Of a stretch of DNA of 64,000 bases, positions 37,295-46,585 are shown one piece after another (within the stretch, counting starts at the first letter, position 1; every line of letters starts with the position of its first letter). This stretch comes from Flavobacterium sp. CS20 (lineage in GTDB: Bacteria; Bacteroidota; Bacteroidia; Flavobacteriales; Flavobacteriaceae): positions 2,322,501 to 2,386,500 of the forward strand of contig NZ_CP073015.1 in NCBI RefSeq assembly GCF_018080005.1. Direction: 5' to 3'. The notes beneath the pieces are model-generated. The model was not told where the DNA came from. It searched no databases and saw nothing but the letters and a program-made list of their open reading frames with translations. The translations under genes and the position numbers were made by a program.

Positions 37295-37312
37295 AAGTTG
37301 CATATGCAACTT
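37295..37312. promoter_or_regulatory. 18-bp perfect palindrome upstream of the GMC gene
   Basis: AAGTTGCATATGCAACTT is an exact palindrome 67 bp before the GMC oxidoreductase start. Its size and symmetry fit a dimeric repressor or activator site. No regulator gene is adjacent. Confidence 0.55.
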
Positions 37313-37321
37313 AAATCCAGC

Positions 37322-37365
37322 TTTGAAATAAAAATTTAAAATGTATTTTTAATTTTTATTTCAAA
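37322..37365. promoter_or_regulatory. Long AT-rich hairpin before the GMC start codon
   Basis: TTTGAAATAAAAATT (37322-37336) is followed after 14 bases by its exact complement AATTTTTATTTCAAA (37351-37365). The start codon is at 37379. It could be an mRNA leader structure, a terminator of the upstream gene, or a binding site. Confidence 0.55.
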
Positions 37366-37378
37366 AATCAGAATTTAT

Positions 37379-39103
37379 ATGAGCAAAAACAATATTAAAG
37401 TCTCCCCACAACAATTTGATGCTATAGTTGTAGGTACAGGTATATCAGGCGGTTGGGCGGCTAAAGAATTATGTGAAAATGGTTTAAAAACTTTAGTATT
37501 AGATCGCGGTAGAAATATAGAACATATCACAGACTACAAAACCGCTCATATGGATCCTTGGGACTTTCCTAACGGTATAGCAACAACGCGAAAAACAAAA
37601 GAAAGAAAATTTAAACAACACCGAACAGGCTATACGACTCAAGAACCTCACCAACATTTTTTTGTTGATGATATCAAACATCCTTACAACGAAAAGAGAC
37701 GATTTGACTGGATTCGCGGTTATCACGTAGGTGGCCGATCTTTGGTTTGGGGTCGGCAAAGCTATCGTTTAAGCGATATAGATTTTGAAGCCAACAAAAA
37801 GGAAAACATTGGCATAGATTGGCCTGTGCGATACAAAGATATTGAACCTTGGTATGATAAAGTTGAAGAATTTATTGGCATTAGTGGCGAAAATTTAGGA
37901 TTAAAGCAGTTGCCAGACCAAAAACTGCTCAAGCCTATGAATTTGAATTGTGTAGAACAACATTTAAAGAAAAAAATAAAAGAAAGCTTTGATGATGGTC
38001 GATTGCTAACTATTGGTAGAGTTGCACATATCACCGAAGGCACAAAACCTGGAGCTGGACGAACCACGTGTCAATATCGAGACCGATGTATGCGTGGTTG
38101 CCCCTATGGTGCTTATTTTAGTAGCAATGCATCAACCTTACCAACAGCAGAAGCAACAGGTAATATGACGTTAAGACCACACTCTATTGTCTATGAAGTT
38201 GTTTATGATGAACTTACTCAAAAAGCTTCTGGTGTGAGAATTATAGATGCACAAACTCATGAAAAAATTGAGTATAAAGCCAAAGTTATCTTCCTTTGTG
38301 CTTCTGCAATGGCTTCTAATTCTATTTTACTTCAATCAAAATCAAAACGATTTCCAAACGGTTTAGGTAACGATAATGATTTGGTTGGTCGAAACCTTAT
38401 GGATCATCATTTTTGGGTTGGTGCTACGGCAATTGCTGATGGGTTTGATGATAAATACTACAAAGGACGCCGTGCTAATGGAGTTTTTATTCCACGGTTT
38501 AGAAATATTGGGGGCAAAACCAACTCCAAAGATTTTGTTCGTGGTTACAACTACCAAGGCGGTGCTACACGATCAAATATTTCTGAAATGGTAGCCGAAC
38601 TAAAATATGGACCTAAACTGAAAGAGGTAATTCTCAAACCAGGTGAGTGGAAGATAGATCTCATTGGTTTTGGAGAAACTTTACCTAATCATAATAACAG
38701 GTTATTTATGAATTATGATAAAAAAGACGAATGGGGCTTGCCTACTATAACTTTCGATGCTGATTTTGGAGAAAACGAACTGGCTATGCGAAAAGACATG
38801 AAAGACCAAGCCGTCAAAATGCTGAAAGCTGCTGGTTTTAAAAATGTAAAAGGCTATGATGTTAAAGAAAACAGAGCAATGGGCTTAGGTATTCATGAAA
38901 TGGGTGGTGCACAAATGGGACGTGACCCAAAAACATCTGTCCTCAATGCCTACAATCAAGTGCATACTTGTAAAAACGTTTATGTTACCGACGGTGCATT
39001 TATGACCTCATCAGGAAGCCAAAACCCTTCGTTGACCTATATGGCTTTTACAGCAAGAGCGACCAATCATGCGGCTAAACAACTTAAAAAGAATTCAATT
39101 TAA
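37379..39103 (+). CDS. GMC-family oxidoreductase, gluconate/sorbitol dehydrogenase-type large subunit
   Basis: A 574-residue flavoprotein of the glucose-methanol-choline family. The FAD-binding VGTGISGGWAAKEL is at about residues 18-31, a CRDRC-type Cys pair (QYRDRCMRGCPYGAY) near 240, and the C-terminal catalytic block is GIHEMGGAQMGRD...SQNPSLTYMAFTARA. These enzymes oxidise sugars or sugar acids and pass electrons to a membrane carrier. The gene for a subunit-3-like protein follows 14 bp later, which supports a two-subunit dehydrogenase. A palindrome and a hairpin precede it. Confidence 0.88.
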   Translation: MSKNNIKVSPQQFDAIVVGTGISGGWAAKELCENGLKTLVLDRGRNIEHITDYKTAHMDPWDFPNGIATTRKTKERKFKQHRTGYTTQEPHQHFFVDDIKHPYNEKRRFDWIRGYHVGGRSLVWGRQSYRLSDIDFEANKKENIGIDWPVRYKDIEPWYDKVEEFIGISGENLGLKQLPDQKLLKPMNLNCVEQHLKKKIKESFDDGRLLTIGRVAHITEGTKPGAGRTTCQYRDRCMRGCPYGAYFSSNASTLPTAEATGNMTLRPHSIVYEVVYDELTQKASGVRIIDAQTHEKIEYKAKVIFLCASAMASNSILLQSKSKRFPNGLGNDNDLVGRNLMDHHFWVGATAIADGFDDKYYKGRRANGVFIPRFRNIGGKTNSKDFVRGYNYQGGATRSNISEMVAELKYGPKLKEVILKPGEWKIDLIGFGETLPNHNNRLFMNYDKKDEWGLPTITFDADFGENELAMRKDMKDQAVKMLKAAGFKNVKGYDVKENRAMGLGIHEMGGAQMGRDPKTSVLNAYNQVHTCKNVYVTDGAFMTSSGSQNPSLTYMAFTARATNHAAKQLKKNSI

Positions 39104-39117
39104 AGAACCTATTACTC

Positions 39118-39747
39118 ATGAATCGTAGAGAAGTTTTAAAACGTATAGGTATTGCATCAGCGACCGTGGTTGCTACACCAACAGTGTTGAGTATATTAAA
39201 TAGTTGTACTACAGAACCTCAACTGTGGACACCAAAATTCTTAAGCATTCCACAAGGACAATTTCTCACAAAAATAGTCAATGTGTTTTTACCTAAAACC
39301 GATTTACCATCTGCTACAGAATTAAATGTCCCAGAGTTTATTGACCGTTATATAAATGAAGTGTTTAAAATTAAAGACCAGCAACGCTTTAAACTGGCTT
39401 TTGACAAAGTGTTATTAAAATTTGAAGATGAATCAAAAAAAGAAATCAATAAAATTGATGCTAAAGATATTCAATTGTTTTTAGATCAACATTTAAAAGT
39501 AAAAGGAGAAACAGACACAGAAAGAGAGAACAACCCTGACTTTAAAGGCTTAACCACTTCTGAATGCTTAGACGTCTTGAAAAACTTTAGTATATTAGCC
39601 TATTTAACAACCGAAAAAATTGGAGAAGAAGTCTTAGCCTATGACCCTATTCCAGGAACTTATTATTGTGGCAACTTACAAGAATTAACACAAGGCAAAT
39701 CTTGGTCTTTAGAGTATTCTAATTTTCCTTACACTGATTTGAAATAA
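39118..39747 (+). CDS. Gluconate 2-dehydrogenase subunit 3-type protein
   Basis: A 209-residue protein with an N-terminal MNRREVLKRIGIASATVV segment (Tat-like RR followed by a hydrophobic stretch) and the lipobox LNSC near residue 30, so it is probably an exported lipoprotein anchored to a membrane. The rest matches the gluconate 2-dehydrogenase subunit 3 family by its position and its DLPSATELNVPEFIDRYI block. It probably escorts and stabilises the GMC subunit; the pair would be exported together. Confidence 0.85.
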   Translation: MNRREVLKRIGIASATVVATPTVLSILNSCTTEPQLWTPKFLSIPQGQFLTKIVNVFLPKTDLPSATELNVPEFIDRYINEVFKIKDQQRFKLAFDKVLLKFEDESKKEINKIDAKDIQLFLDQHLKVKGETDTERENNPDFKGLTTSECLDVLKNFSILAYLTTEKIGEEVLAYDPIPGTYYCGNLQELTQGKSWSLEYSNFPYTDLK

Positions 39748-39765
39748 ACGAAAATTTTAAGAATT

Positions 39766-40947
39766 GTGAAAAAATTTATTAAAACCTTAAAATGGATTCT
39801 TGTCAGCATATTAATTTTAGTCGTAGGACTTTATATTTTAGGTTACGGCTATATATTTAAAGGGATTCAAGTGGTTTATCTCACTGGGCACACCACAGCT
39901 TTTATAGATGATTATCCTTATTTTGACAACCGCACTATAGAAACATCAACACCACAACCGTGGAAATTGTCTGACCAATACAATTCGGTTTCTGCATCTA
40001 AAAAACTTGAAGAAATCAATGATGAACTAGGAACTGTAGCTTTTCTTATCATAAAAGACGGAAAAATTTGGTATGAAAACTACGCTGAAAACTATAGCAA
40101 AACTTCAAAAACCAATTCTTTTTCTGTAGCTAAAAGCTTTACAGTCAGCCTTCTTTTTAAAGCCATTCAAGAGGGTTACATTACAAGTATAGATCAACCC
40201 ATAACAGATTTCTTTCCAGAATTTAAAGGCAAATTTGCTTCACAATGCACAGTTGGCGATTTGGCTTCAATGTCAAGCGGTTTGAATTGGAATGAGCAAT
40301 ATTACAGTCCATTTTCTATGACGGCAAAGTCCTATTATGACAATAACATCAGAACATTGATAAAAAGCTTAGCTATTGAAGACCAACCAGGTCAATCTTT
40401 TAAATATTTAAGCGGGAATACGCAACTTCTCGGAATGATTATAGAAAAAGCAACTCATAAATCTTTATCTGAATATTTGAGCCAAAGTTTTTGGCGTCCA
40501 CTTGGCATGAATGACTTTGGTTTATGGCAACTCGATAGTGCAGAAAGCGGTATGGAAAAAAGCTATTGTTGCATTGCAACAAACGCTAGAAATTTTGCAA
40601 AGCTGGGTCAGCTTTATTTACAAAATGGGTGGTGGAATGGTCAGCAACTTATAGAAGATAAATTTGTAAAAAAAGCAACTCATCCAAGGTTTGAAGAGTC
40701 TCCTCAGTATGGTTATGGTTTTTGGTTGAGTGATTATAAAGACAAACACATTTTTGCAATGCGAGGAATTTTAGGCCAATACGTGATAGGCATTCCTAAA
40801 GATGATTTGCTTATCGTTCGATTAGGTCACCATAGAAGTCCAAATAGAATCAACTATTTTCCTAAAGATTTTTATGTTTATATAGATGAAGCATATGGGA
40901 TGTTAGCCTCAGAATTTACAGACAGCACATTTTCTTTTATCAAATAA
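39766..40947 (+). CDS. Serine hydrolase of the class C beta-lactamase / esterase family
   Basis: A 393-residue protein with one N-terminal membrane segment (residues 9-30), placing the domain outside the cytoplasm. The SxxK catalytic motif is SVAK in SFSVAKSF (near residue 120), the Tyr motif is in FKYLSGNTQ (near 209), and GYGFWLSDY...MRGILGQY follows. Such proteins act as esterases, D-amino peptidases or penicillin-binding-like enzymes; the substrate cannot be told. GTG at 39766 is used as start. It follows the subunit-3 gene by 18 bp, so the three genes may be one operon. Confidence 0.85.
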   Translation: MKKFIKTLKWILVSILILVVGLYILGYGYIFKGIQVVYLTGHTTAFIDDYPYFDNRTIETSTPQPWKLSDQYNSVSASKKLEEINDELGTVAFLIIKDGKIWYENYAENYSKTSKTNSFSVAKSFTVSLLFKAIQEGYITSIDQPITDFFPEFKGKFASQCTVGDLASMSSGLNWNEQYYSPFSMTAKSYYDNNIRTLIKSLAIEDQPGQSFKYLSGNTQLLGMIIEKATHKSLSEYLSQSFWRPLGMNDFGLWQLDSAESGMEKSYCCIATNARNFAKLGQLYLQNGWWNGQQLIEDKFVKKATHPRFEESPQYGYGFWLSDYKDKHIFAMRGILGQYVIGIPKDDLLIVRLGHHRSPNRINYFPKDFYVYIDEAYGMLASEFTDSTFSFIK

Positions 40948-41558
40948 GAGAAAGTTTAGAGTTAATACGTTAAACACCGCTTTGAAAAAACCCGACGGAT
41001 AAAATTTAAAAAGGTATTAATCAACAAGGTTTTATTATTAAATGCTGTGAACAACCCAAAACATTGTCTTTAACTGCAGGTGAGTTAGATTTATGGAAAG
41101 CTGTAAATCAGATGATTACATCTTTTTGTGAGCAAATTTTGCCATTTCGAACGAAGAATGAGGAGAAATCTCATCCTACTGAGATGTCTCATCACTCATG
41201 CTTCGCTCTGTCAACATGACAAATGATTAAATATCTGTATTTTATATGAATATATTTTATTGGAATTTATATCGAATTCACGCTAACTGCTATAACTGAC
41301 CGTTTACTCGAAGGTTTTTCTTCTAAAAATTGAATATTAAATTATCATAAGTTCGACTATCAAAATTTATGTCAGTCAGATTGCTATGACAAGTAAATTT
41401 TTTGAACAAAACTCTAATTCGCTCACATGCTTTAAGACAAAAAGTCATTCATAAATTCAAAAAAACAGCCAAAACGTCACATGTTTTGGCTTGGTATAAG
41501 AATTGAATATTTGTTTTTGAAATTAAAAAAAAGTTTAACCTTAAAAAATTTAATTATT
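40948..41558. other. Intergenic region with REP-like element and remnant coding stretch
   Basis: About 610 bp without a complete gene. A reading frame near 41028-41150 (KCCEQPKTLSLTAGELDLWKAV in conceptual translation) has coding character but no start and runs into a repeat, so it may be gene debris. A palindromic element is at 41142-41224. Upstream of the Hsp20 gene the sequence is AT-rich, with no clear heat-shock promoter. Confidence 0.5.
41142..41224. repeat. REP-like palindromic element
   Basis: CCATTTCGAACGAAGAATGAG at the left pairs imperfectly with CTCATGCTTCGCTCTGTCA and CATGACAAATG at the right, with GAGAAATCTCA/TGAGATGTCTC nested inside. It is related in style (CATT-CGAACG ends) to the array at 32.9-33.3 kb. 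Confidence 0.65.
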
Positions 41559-41987
41559 ATGGGACTAATGACAAGAACAAGTAACGGATGGTTGCCAAAT
41601 TTATTAGAAGACATTTTTGATGACAGGCTAACCGAAAATGGCTTTAGTGCCTTGAAATCCTTACCAGCTGTAAATATCGAAGAAAAAGAAGATAAATACA
41701 GTTTGGAATTGGTCGCTCCTGGTAAATCTAAAAAAGATTTTAACATTGAATTAGACAATGATTTATTGATTATTTCATCTGAAACTAAAGATGAAAAGGA
41801 AACAGAAGACAAAAACTTTACTAGAAGAGAGTTTAGTTATGAAAGCTTTAAACGTAGCTTTACATTACCAGATACTGTTGACGCTAACAAAATAAAAGCT
41901 AATTACAAAAATGGTATTTTGTATTTAGATTTACCAAAACGCGAGGAAGCTAAAACACAACCTAAGCGTTTGATTGATATAAGCTAA
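41559..41987 (+). CDS. Hsp20/alpha-crystallin small heat-shock protein
   Basis: A 142-residue protein. An N-terminal region (LPNLLEDIFDDRL) precedes an alpha-crystallin domain (about residues 40-130) with the strands YSLELVAPGKSKKDFNIEL, FTRREFSYESFKRSFTLP and the conserved IKANYKNGILYLDLPK. These chaperones hold unfolded proteins in an ATP-independent way. ATG at 41559 is preferred; an internal ATG at 41568 would remove three residues. A strong terminator follows. Confidence 0.94.
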   Translation: MGLMTRTSNGWLPNLLEDIFDDRLTENGFSALKSLPAVNIEEKEDKYSLELVAPGKSKKDFNIELDNDLLIISSETKDEKETEDKNFTRREFSYESFKRSFTLPDTVDANKIKANYKNGILYLDLPKREEAKTQPKRLIDIS

Positions 41988-42016
41988 AATTTGAAACGCT
42001 TATTAAAAATTCCTAC

Positions 42017-42047
42017 AACCCTGAAGTTTTGAACTTCAGGGTTTTTT
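42017..42047 (+). terminator. Rho-independent terminator
   Basis: AACCCTGAAGTT and AACTTCAGGGTT form a 12-bp perfect stem with a 3-base loop, followed by TTTT, 29 bp after the Hsp20 stop. Convergent genes on the other side (HDAC-like) end nearby, so it may serve both. Confidence 0.88.
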
Positions 42048-42087
42048 GATATAACCTGAAAAAGATTCTATCTATGTAAAGCTAAGA

Positions 42088-42996
42088 CTAAAAATAAATT
42101 TGTTGAGCCAACCTGAATGTATTAGCATGTGCCTCGATGATAATTTTAATGTCTTTAGAATAACCACCGCCCATACTAATTTCAACAGGTATATGCTTTT
42201 GATGAAGCGTTTCTAAAACAAATTCATCTCTAGCTTTACAGCCTTCAACTGTACAGCTCAATCGGCCTAACTTATCCGTTTTTATAATATCAACGCCGCT
42301 CAAATAAAATGCAAAGTCAGGCTTTACTTTGTCAATGAGCTTTGGTAATATAGATTTTAGGGTTTTTAAATACTCATCATCTCCTGTTTTATCATCTAAA
42401 GCAATATCAAGATTAGATTTTTCTTTTTGAAAAGGATAGTTGTTTTTGCCATGCATAGAAAAGGTATAAACTTTTGACTCATTTTTGAAAATATCAGCGG
42501 TGCCATTTCCCTGATGAACATCCAAATCTATAATTAATACAGAATGTGCCAGATTGTTTTGGAGCAAATAATAAGCACAAATCGCCTGATCATTGAGCAT
42601 ACAAAAGGCTTCGCCTCTCTGCCTAAAAGCGTGGTGAGTTCCTCCTGCTATATTCATTGCAACACCGTTTTTTAAAGCATAATTGCATGCTTCTATACTT
42701 CCATTGGCAATAAGTCTTTCGCGTTTAACCAACTGAGCCGTAAGAGGAAATCCTATTTTTTTTGCTTCTTTTCGCTCTAAATCACAATTATAAAGTGTTT
42801 TTAAATAGAATTTATCATGAGCGAGTTTAATATAATTTTCATTTTTTAAATCAATTTCTGGTTTAAAAAAATTCTCCGCTTCACAAGTTCCTTCATACAA
42901 TAATTGTTTGGGCAATAATTCGTATTTTTCCATAGGAAACCTATGTCCTTCAGGAAGTGGGTGTTGGTATATAGAATCAAAAGCAATCTTTAGCAT
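42088..42996 (-). CDS. Histone deacetylase-family deacetylase
   Basis: A 302-residue zinc-dependent deacetylase. The tandem His are in GGTHHAFRQRG, the metal ligands in IDLDVHQGNG (Asp and His), and SGVDIIKTDKLGRL supplies the third Asp. Bacterial members deacetylate acetoin-utilisation proteins, acetyl-lysine proteins or polyamines. It begins directly downstream of serS with no gap (stop of serS at 42997), so the two are in one minus-strand transcript. The substrate is not inferable. Confidence 0.9.
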   Translation of the reverse strand: MLKIAFDSIYQHPLPEGHRFPMEKYELLPKQLLYEGTCEAENFFKPEIDLKNENYIKLAHDKFYLKTLYNCDLERKEAKKIGFPLTAQLVKRERLIANGSIEACNYALKNGVAMNIAGGTHHAFRQRGEAFCMLNDQAICAYYLLQNNLAHSVLIIDLDVHQGNGTADIFKNESKVYTFSMHGKNNYPFQKEKSNLDIALDDKTGDDEYLKTLKSILPKLIDKVKPDFAFYLSGVDIIKTDKLGRLSCTVEGCKARDEFVLETLHQKHIPVEISMGGGYSKDIKIIIEAHANTFRLAQQIYF

Positions 42997-44268
42997 CTAA
43001 TCGATTCTATCAAAACCCGTATAAGGTTTAAGAACATCAGGGATTTCTATTCCATCTTTGGTTTGAAAGTTTTCAAGTAAACCTGCAATAACGCGAGGTA
43101 ATGCTAATGAACTTCCGTTTAAAGTGTGAATAAGCTTATTTTTATTAGCCTTATCTTTATACCTGATTTTTAAACGATTGGCTTGATAGGTTTCAAAATT
43201 AGAAACAGACGATATTTCTAACCATTTTTTTTGAGCAGTAGAATACACTTCAAAATCGTAGGTTAAAGCTGAGGTAAAGCCCAAATCGCCACCGCATAGT
43301 TTAAGAATTCTATAAGGTAAATGAAGTTCTTTAAGAATGTCTTTCACATGCTCTACCATTTGATCTAAAACTTTATATGACAATTCTGGCTTCACAAAAT
43401 TGACAATTTCAACTTTGTCAAACTGATGTAACCGATTTAAGCCTCTTACGTGAGCACCATAGTCGCCAGCTTCACGTCTAAAACATGGTGTATAGCCTGT
43501 TAATTTGATCGGTAAATCAGACTCGTTGATAATGTCGCCCCTGTATATATTAGTGATAGGAACTTCTGCCGTTGGGATTAAATACAAATTATCTTCACCC
43601 ACATAATACATTTGACCTTCTTTGTCTGGTAGTTGACCTGTACCATAACCAGAAGCTTCATTGATAACAAGTGGCACCTGTACTTCTTGATATCCTCCTG
43701 CGATATTTTTATCTAAAAAATATTGTATCAATGCCCGCTGTAGTTTAGCACCTTTATTTTTATACACAGGGAATCCAGCACCTGTGATTTTATTCCCAAG
43801 TTCAAAATCTATGATATCATATTTTTTAGCAATTTCCCAATGTGGCAAAGCCTCGTTATGTAGTTTTGGAATATCACCTTCGGCATAAACCTCTACATTA
43901 TCTTCTTCACTTTGTCCATTAGGGACGCTATCATGAGGCACATTAGGAATTTGATACAATAGCTGTTCAATTTCTGATTCTAATGTATCTTTTTGTTCAG
44001 ACAGAGATTTACTTTTTTCTTTTAGTTTGCCAGTCTCTTTTTTAAGCTCATTGGCTTCTTGAGTCTGCTTGTTTTTAAAAAGTAGCCCAATTTGTTTTGA
44101 AATACTGTTAGATTTGGCTAAAATTTCATCAAGTTCAACTTGAGTAGATCGTCTTTTATTGTCTAATTCAAGCAGTTTGTCAAAAAGTGATTTGGCGTCA
44201 AAAGCTCTTTTTGCCAAAGCTTTTTCGTATCTATCACGATGGGTTCTAATATTTTTAATATCTAACAT
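42997..44268 (-). CDS. serS: Seryl-tRNA synthetase
   Basis: A 423-residue class II aminoacyl-tRNA synthetase. The N-terminal tRNA-binding coiled coil spans about residues 28-105. Motif 2 is TPCFRREAGDYGAHVRGLNRLHQFDKVE and motif 3 is NGSSLALPRVIAGLLENF, with the ISSVSNFETYQANR region between. It charges tRNA-Ser, including tRNA-Sec where present. Length and motifs are normal. Confidence 0.97.
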   Translation of the reverse strand: MLDIKNIRTHRDRYEKALAKRAFDAKSLFDKLLELDNKRRSTQVELDEILAKSNSISKQIGLLFKNKQTQEANELKKETGKLKEKSKSLSEQKDTLESEIEQLLYQIPNVPHDSVPNGQSEEDNVEVYAEGDIPKLHNEALPHWEIAKKYDIIDFELGNKITGAGFPVYKNKGAKLQRALIQYFLDKNIAGGYQEVQVPLVINEASGYGTGQLPDKEGQMYYVGEDNLYLIPTAEVPITNIYRGDIINESDLPIKLTGYTPCFRREAGDYGAHVRGLNRLHQFDKVEIVNFVKPELSYKVLDQMVEHVKDILKELHLPYRILKLCGGDLGFTSALTYDFEVYSTAQKKWLEISSVSNFETYQANRLKIRYKDKANKNKLIHTLNGSSLALPRVIAGLLENFQTKDGIEIPDVLKPYTGFDRID

Positions 44269-44492
44269 AAAATGAGAAATAGATGAGAATTAATTATTTG
44301 CAAATCTAATAAATGCCATACTTATTTTTGACATTACTATTAAAACTTATGTTTAAAATTTTCCGTGATGGTTTAAAGGCTAAAATGAAAATGATAAAAC
44401 ATTAATAATTTTTTCATCAAACCGCTTACAAGGTTAAACCTAAAAATGTAATTTAGTCCAAAATTTTTCGTTAAGACATAAAACTATATCTA

Positions 44493-45194
44493 ATGATGTT
44501 TATAAGCCTTTTACAAGAGGTTACTGACCAAGCCAATCCAGTTGCAGAGGTTTCAGAAGAGAAATCTATTTCCCTACTCGAATTGCTGTTTAGTGGTGGT
44601 TTAGGCGGTACCATAATTATTATCATCCTTGCCGTTTTGCTTTTTGTCGCGATTTATATTTATTTCGAGCGTTTGTTTGCCATAAAAGCAAGATCCAAAA
44701 CCGATAAAAACTTTATGTCTCAGATTAAAGATAATGTGAGCAACGGCAATATTGAAGGTGCCAAAGTGCGATGTGCCCAAGAAAATTCGCCAGTAGCAAG
44801 GTTAACTGCTAAAGGCATTTCAAGAATTGGCACTCCACTTGAAGATATCAATACTGCCATTGAAAATGCTGGACGACTTGAAGTCTATAAGCTTGAAAAA
44901 AACGTCAGTATTCTCGCAACTATTGCTGGTGCAGCTCCTATGATTGGGTTTCTTGGAACGGTTATCGGTATGGTTTTAGCCTTTCATGAGTTAGCAACAA
45001 GTAGCGGTCAAGCTGAAATGGGCTTGTTGGCTGAAGGAATTTATACCGCTATGACAACTACTGTTGCTGGACTTATTGTTGGTATCATCGCTTATATTGG
45101 TTATAACCATTTGGTGGTTAAAACCGATAAAGTGGTGCATCAAATGGAAGCCACAGCCGTTGATTTCTTAGACTTATTAAACGAACCGACTTGA
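44493..45194 (+). CDS. exbB: MotA/TolQ/ExbB proton channel protein
   Basis: A 233-residue inner-membrane protein with three transmembrane helices (about residues 34-58, 140-170 and 188-210). APMIGFLGTVIGMVLAFHELA and the following TAMTTTVAGLIVGIIAYIGY are the ExbB/TolQ signature helices. It forms the proton-driven motor with ExbD and TonB for outer-membrane transport. The ExbD gene follows after 1 bp and a TonB-type gene after that. Confidence 0.93.
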   Translation: MMFISLLQEVTDQANPVAEVSEEKSISLLELLFSGGLGGTIIIIILAVLLFVAIYIYFERLFAIKARSKTDKNFMSQIKDNVSNGNIEGAKVRCAQENSPVARLTAKGISRIGTPLEDINTAIENAGRLEVYKLEKNVSILATIAGAAPMIGFLGTVIGMVLAFHELATSSGQAEMGLLAEGIYTAMTTTVAGLIVGIIAYIGYNHLVVKTDKVVHQMEATAVDFLDLLNEPT

Positions 45195-45195
45195 T

Positions 45196-45588
45196 ATGAA
45201 TTTAAGAGGACGAAATAAAATCAGTGCTGACTTCAGCATGTCGTCTATGACCGACATTGTTTTTCTATTGCTCATCTTTTTTATGTTGACTTCGCCTGTG
45301 ATTACACCCGAAGCTTTAGATTTAATTTTGCCAAAAGCCAAAGGCAAAACGACTAACAAACACAACATATCGGTAAGCATAAACAAAAACTTAGAAATTT
45401 ATATCAATCAAGATAAAGTCAGCGAAAGCGGTTTGGAACAAAATTTGATTAATCGTTTAAAAGATATAGAAAATCCAACCATTATTTTAAGAGCTGAGGA
45501 AGGCGTTCCTATAGAAAAAGCTGTTAAAGTAATGGATATTGCAAATAGAAACCGATTTAAAGTCGTTTTGGCCGTGAAACCAAATTAG
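45196..45588 (+). CDS. exbD: ExbD/TolR biopolymer transport protein
   Basis: A 130-residue protein with one N-terminal helix, SMTDIVFLLLIFFMLTS, containing the conserved Asp of ExbD (the proton-coupling residue) in MTD. The periplasmic domain follows. It is 1 bp behind exbB and is followed by a TonB-type gene, so the three form a complete TonB energy set. Confidence 0.92.
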   Translation: MNLRGRNKISADFSMSSMTDIVFLLLIFFMLTSPVITPEALDLILPKAKGKTTNKHNISVSINKNLEIYINQDKVSESGLEQNLINRLKDIENPTIILRAEEGVPIEKAVKVMDIANRNRFKVVLAVKPN

Positions 45589-45671
45589 TGTCAGCCTTGA
45601 GCCTGCTAACGTTGCATGAATGCTCTGACCGTTTACAGTCAGGATGTATCGAGATGAATTAAACCTATGAA

Positions 45672-46565
45672 ATGTCTTTTTTAGAAACCAAATACGAAAA
45701 AAAATCATTTGTCATCACAAGCATTTTGTATGTGATGTTGATTTTGTTATTGTTGCTATTAGGCTTAAAATATTTTGACCCACCAAAAGAAAAAGGTATT
45801 CTCGTCAATTTCGGAACCACAGAAATGGGGCAAGGCAATACACAGCCCACCAAGCCCGTAAAAACGACTCCTGAACAAAATATACCTGAACCTACGCCAC
45901 AGCCACAAACTCAACCTACAAGCTCTGAAGTCAAAGAAGAAGTGGCAACTCAAGAGACCGAAGAAGCTCCAGTGATAAAAGAAGAAGAGCAGAAAAAAGA
46001 AATCACACCCGAAAAAAACGAACCTAAAAAAGAAGAGCCTGAAGAAGAAGTCCCAAAAGAGGAAACCAAACCCGTAGAGAAAAAACCCGAAGAAGTTCCA
46101 GAAAAAAAACCAGACCCCAAACCTGATAAAGCCGTAACCGATGCTATGGACAACTTACTAAATGGTCCAGAAAATAACGGCGAATCTAAAAACAGCGAAG
46201 GCAACGACCAAACCGCAGGCGACAAAGGCGATCCTGACGGTGACCCCGAGGTTAAATCTTATTACGGCACGGGCAAAGGTCTTGACGGCGATGGCAATTA
46301 TAGGCTTGGTGGTAGAAAAGCTTTAACCAAAACAAAATACACCCAAGACTGCAACGAATCTGGAACCGTGGTTGTGAAAATAGAAGTGGATCAAAATGGG
46401 AATGTCATCAAAGCTACACCAGGTGAAAAAGGCACAACCAACAGCGATCCGTGTTTATTAAAACCCGCTCAACGTCTTGCATTAGATACCAAATTCAACA
46501 AAGACAGCAACGCTCCTTCAAGGCAGGTTGGCTATATCACTTATGTGTTTAAGTTGTCGGATTAG
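45672..46565 (+). CDS. tonB: TonB-family energy transducer with a long charged linker
   Basis: A 297-residue protein. A membrane anchor at about residues 16-34 (ILYVMLILLLLLLGLKYF) is followed by a Pro- and Glu/Lys-rich linker (about residues 55-160) expected to span the periplasm, and by a C-terminal TonB domain (about 225-297) with GTVVVKIEVDQNGNVIKATPG and YITYVFKL. It transmits the ExbB-ExbD motor force to outer-membrane receptors. The 83-bp gap before it contains a short palindrome (CTGAC/GTCAG). Confidence 0.9.
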   Translation: MSFLETKYEKKSFVITSILYVMLILLLLLLGLKYFDPPKEKGILVNFGTTEMGQGNTQPTKPVKTTPEQNIPEPTPQPQTQPTSSEVKEEVATQETEEAPVIKEEEQKKEITPEKNEPKKEEPEEEVPKEETKPVEKKPEEVPEKKPDPKPDKAVTDAMDNLLNGPENNGESKNSEGNDQTAGDKGDPDGDPEVKSYYGTGKGLDGDGNYRLGGRKALTKTKYTQDCNESGTVVVKIEVDQNGNVIKATPGEKGTTNSDPCLLKPAQRLALDTKFNKDSNAPSRQVGYITYVFKLSD

Positions 46566-46585
46566 TTGTGTATTAAAAAACGGAC

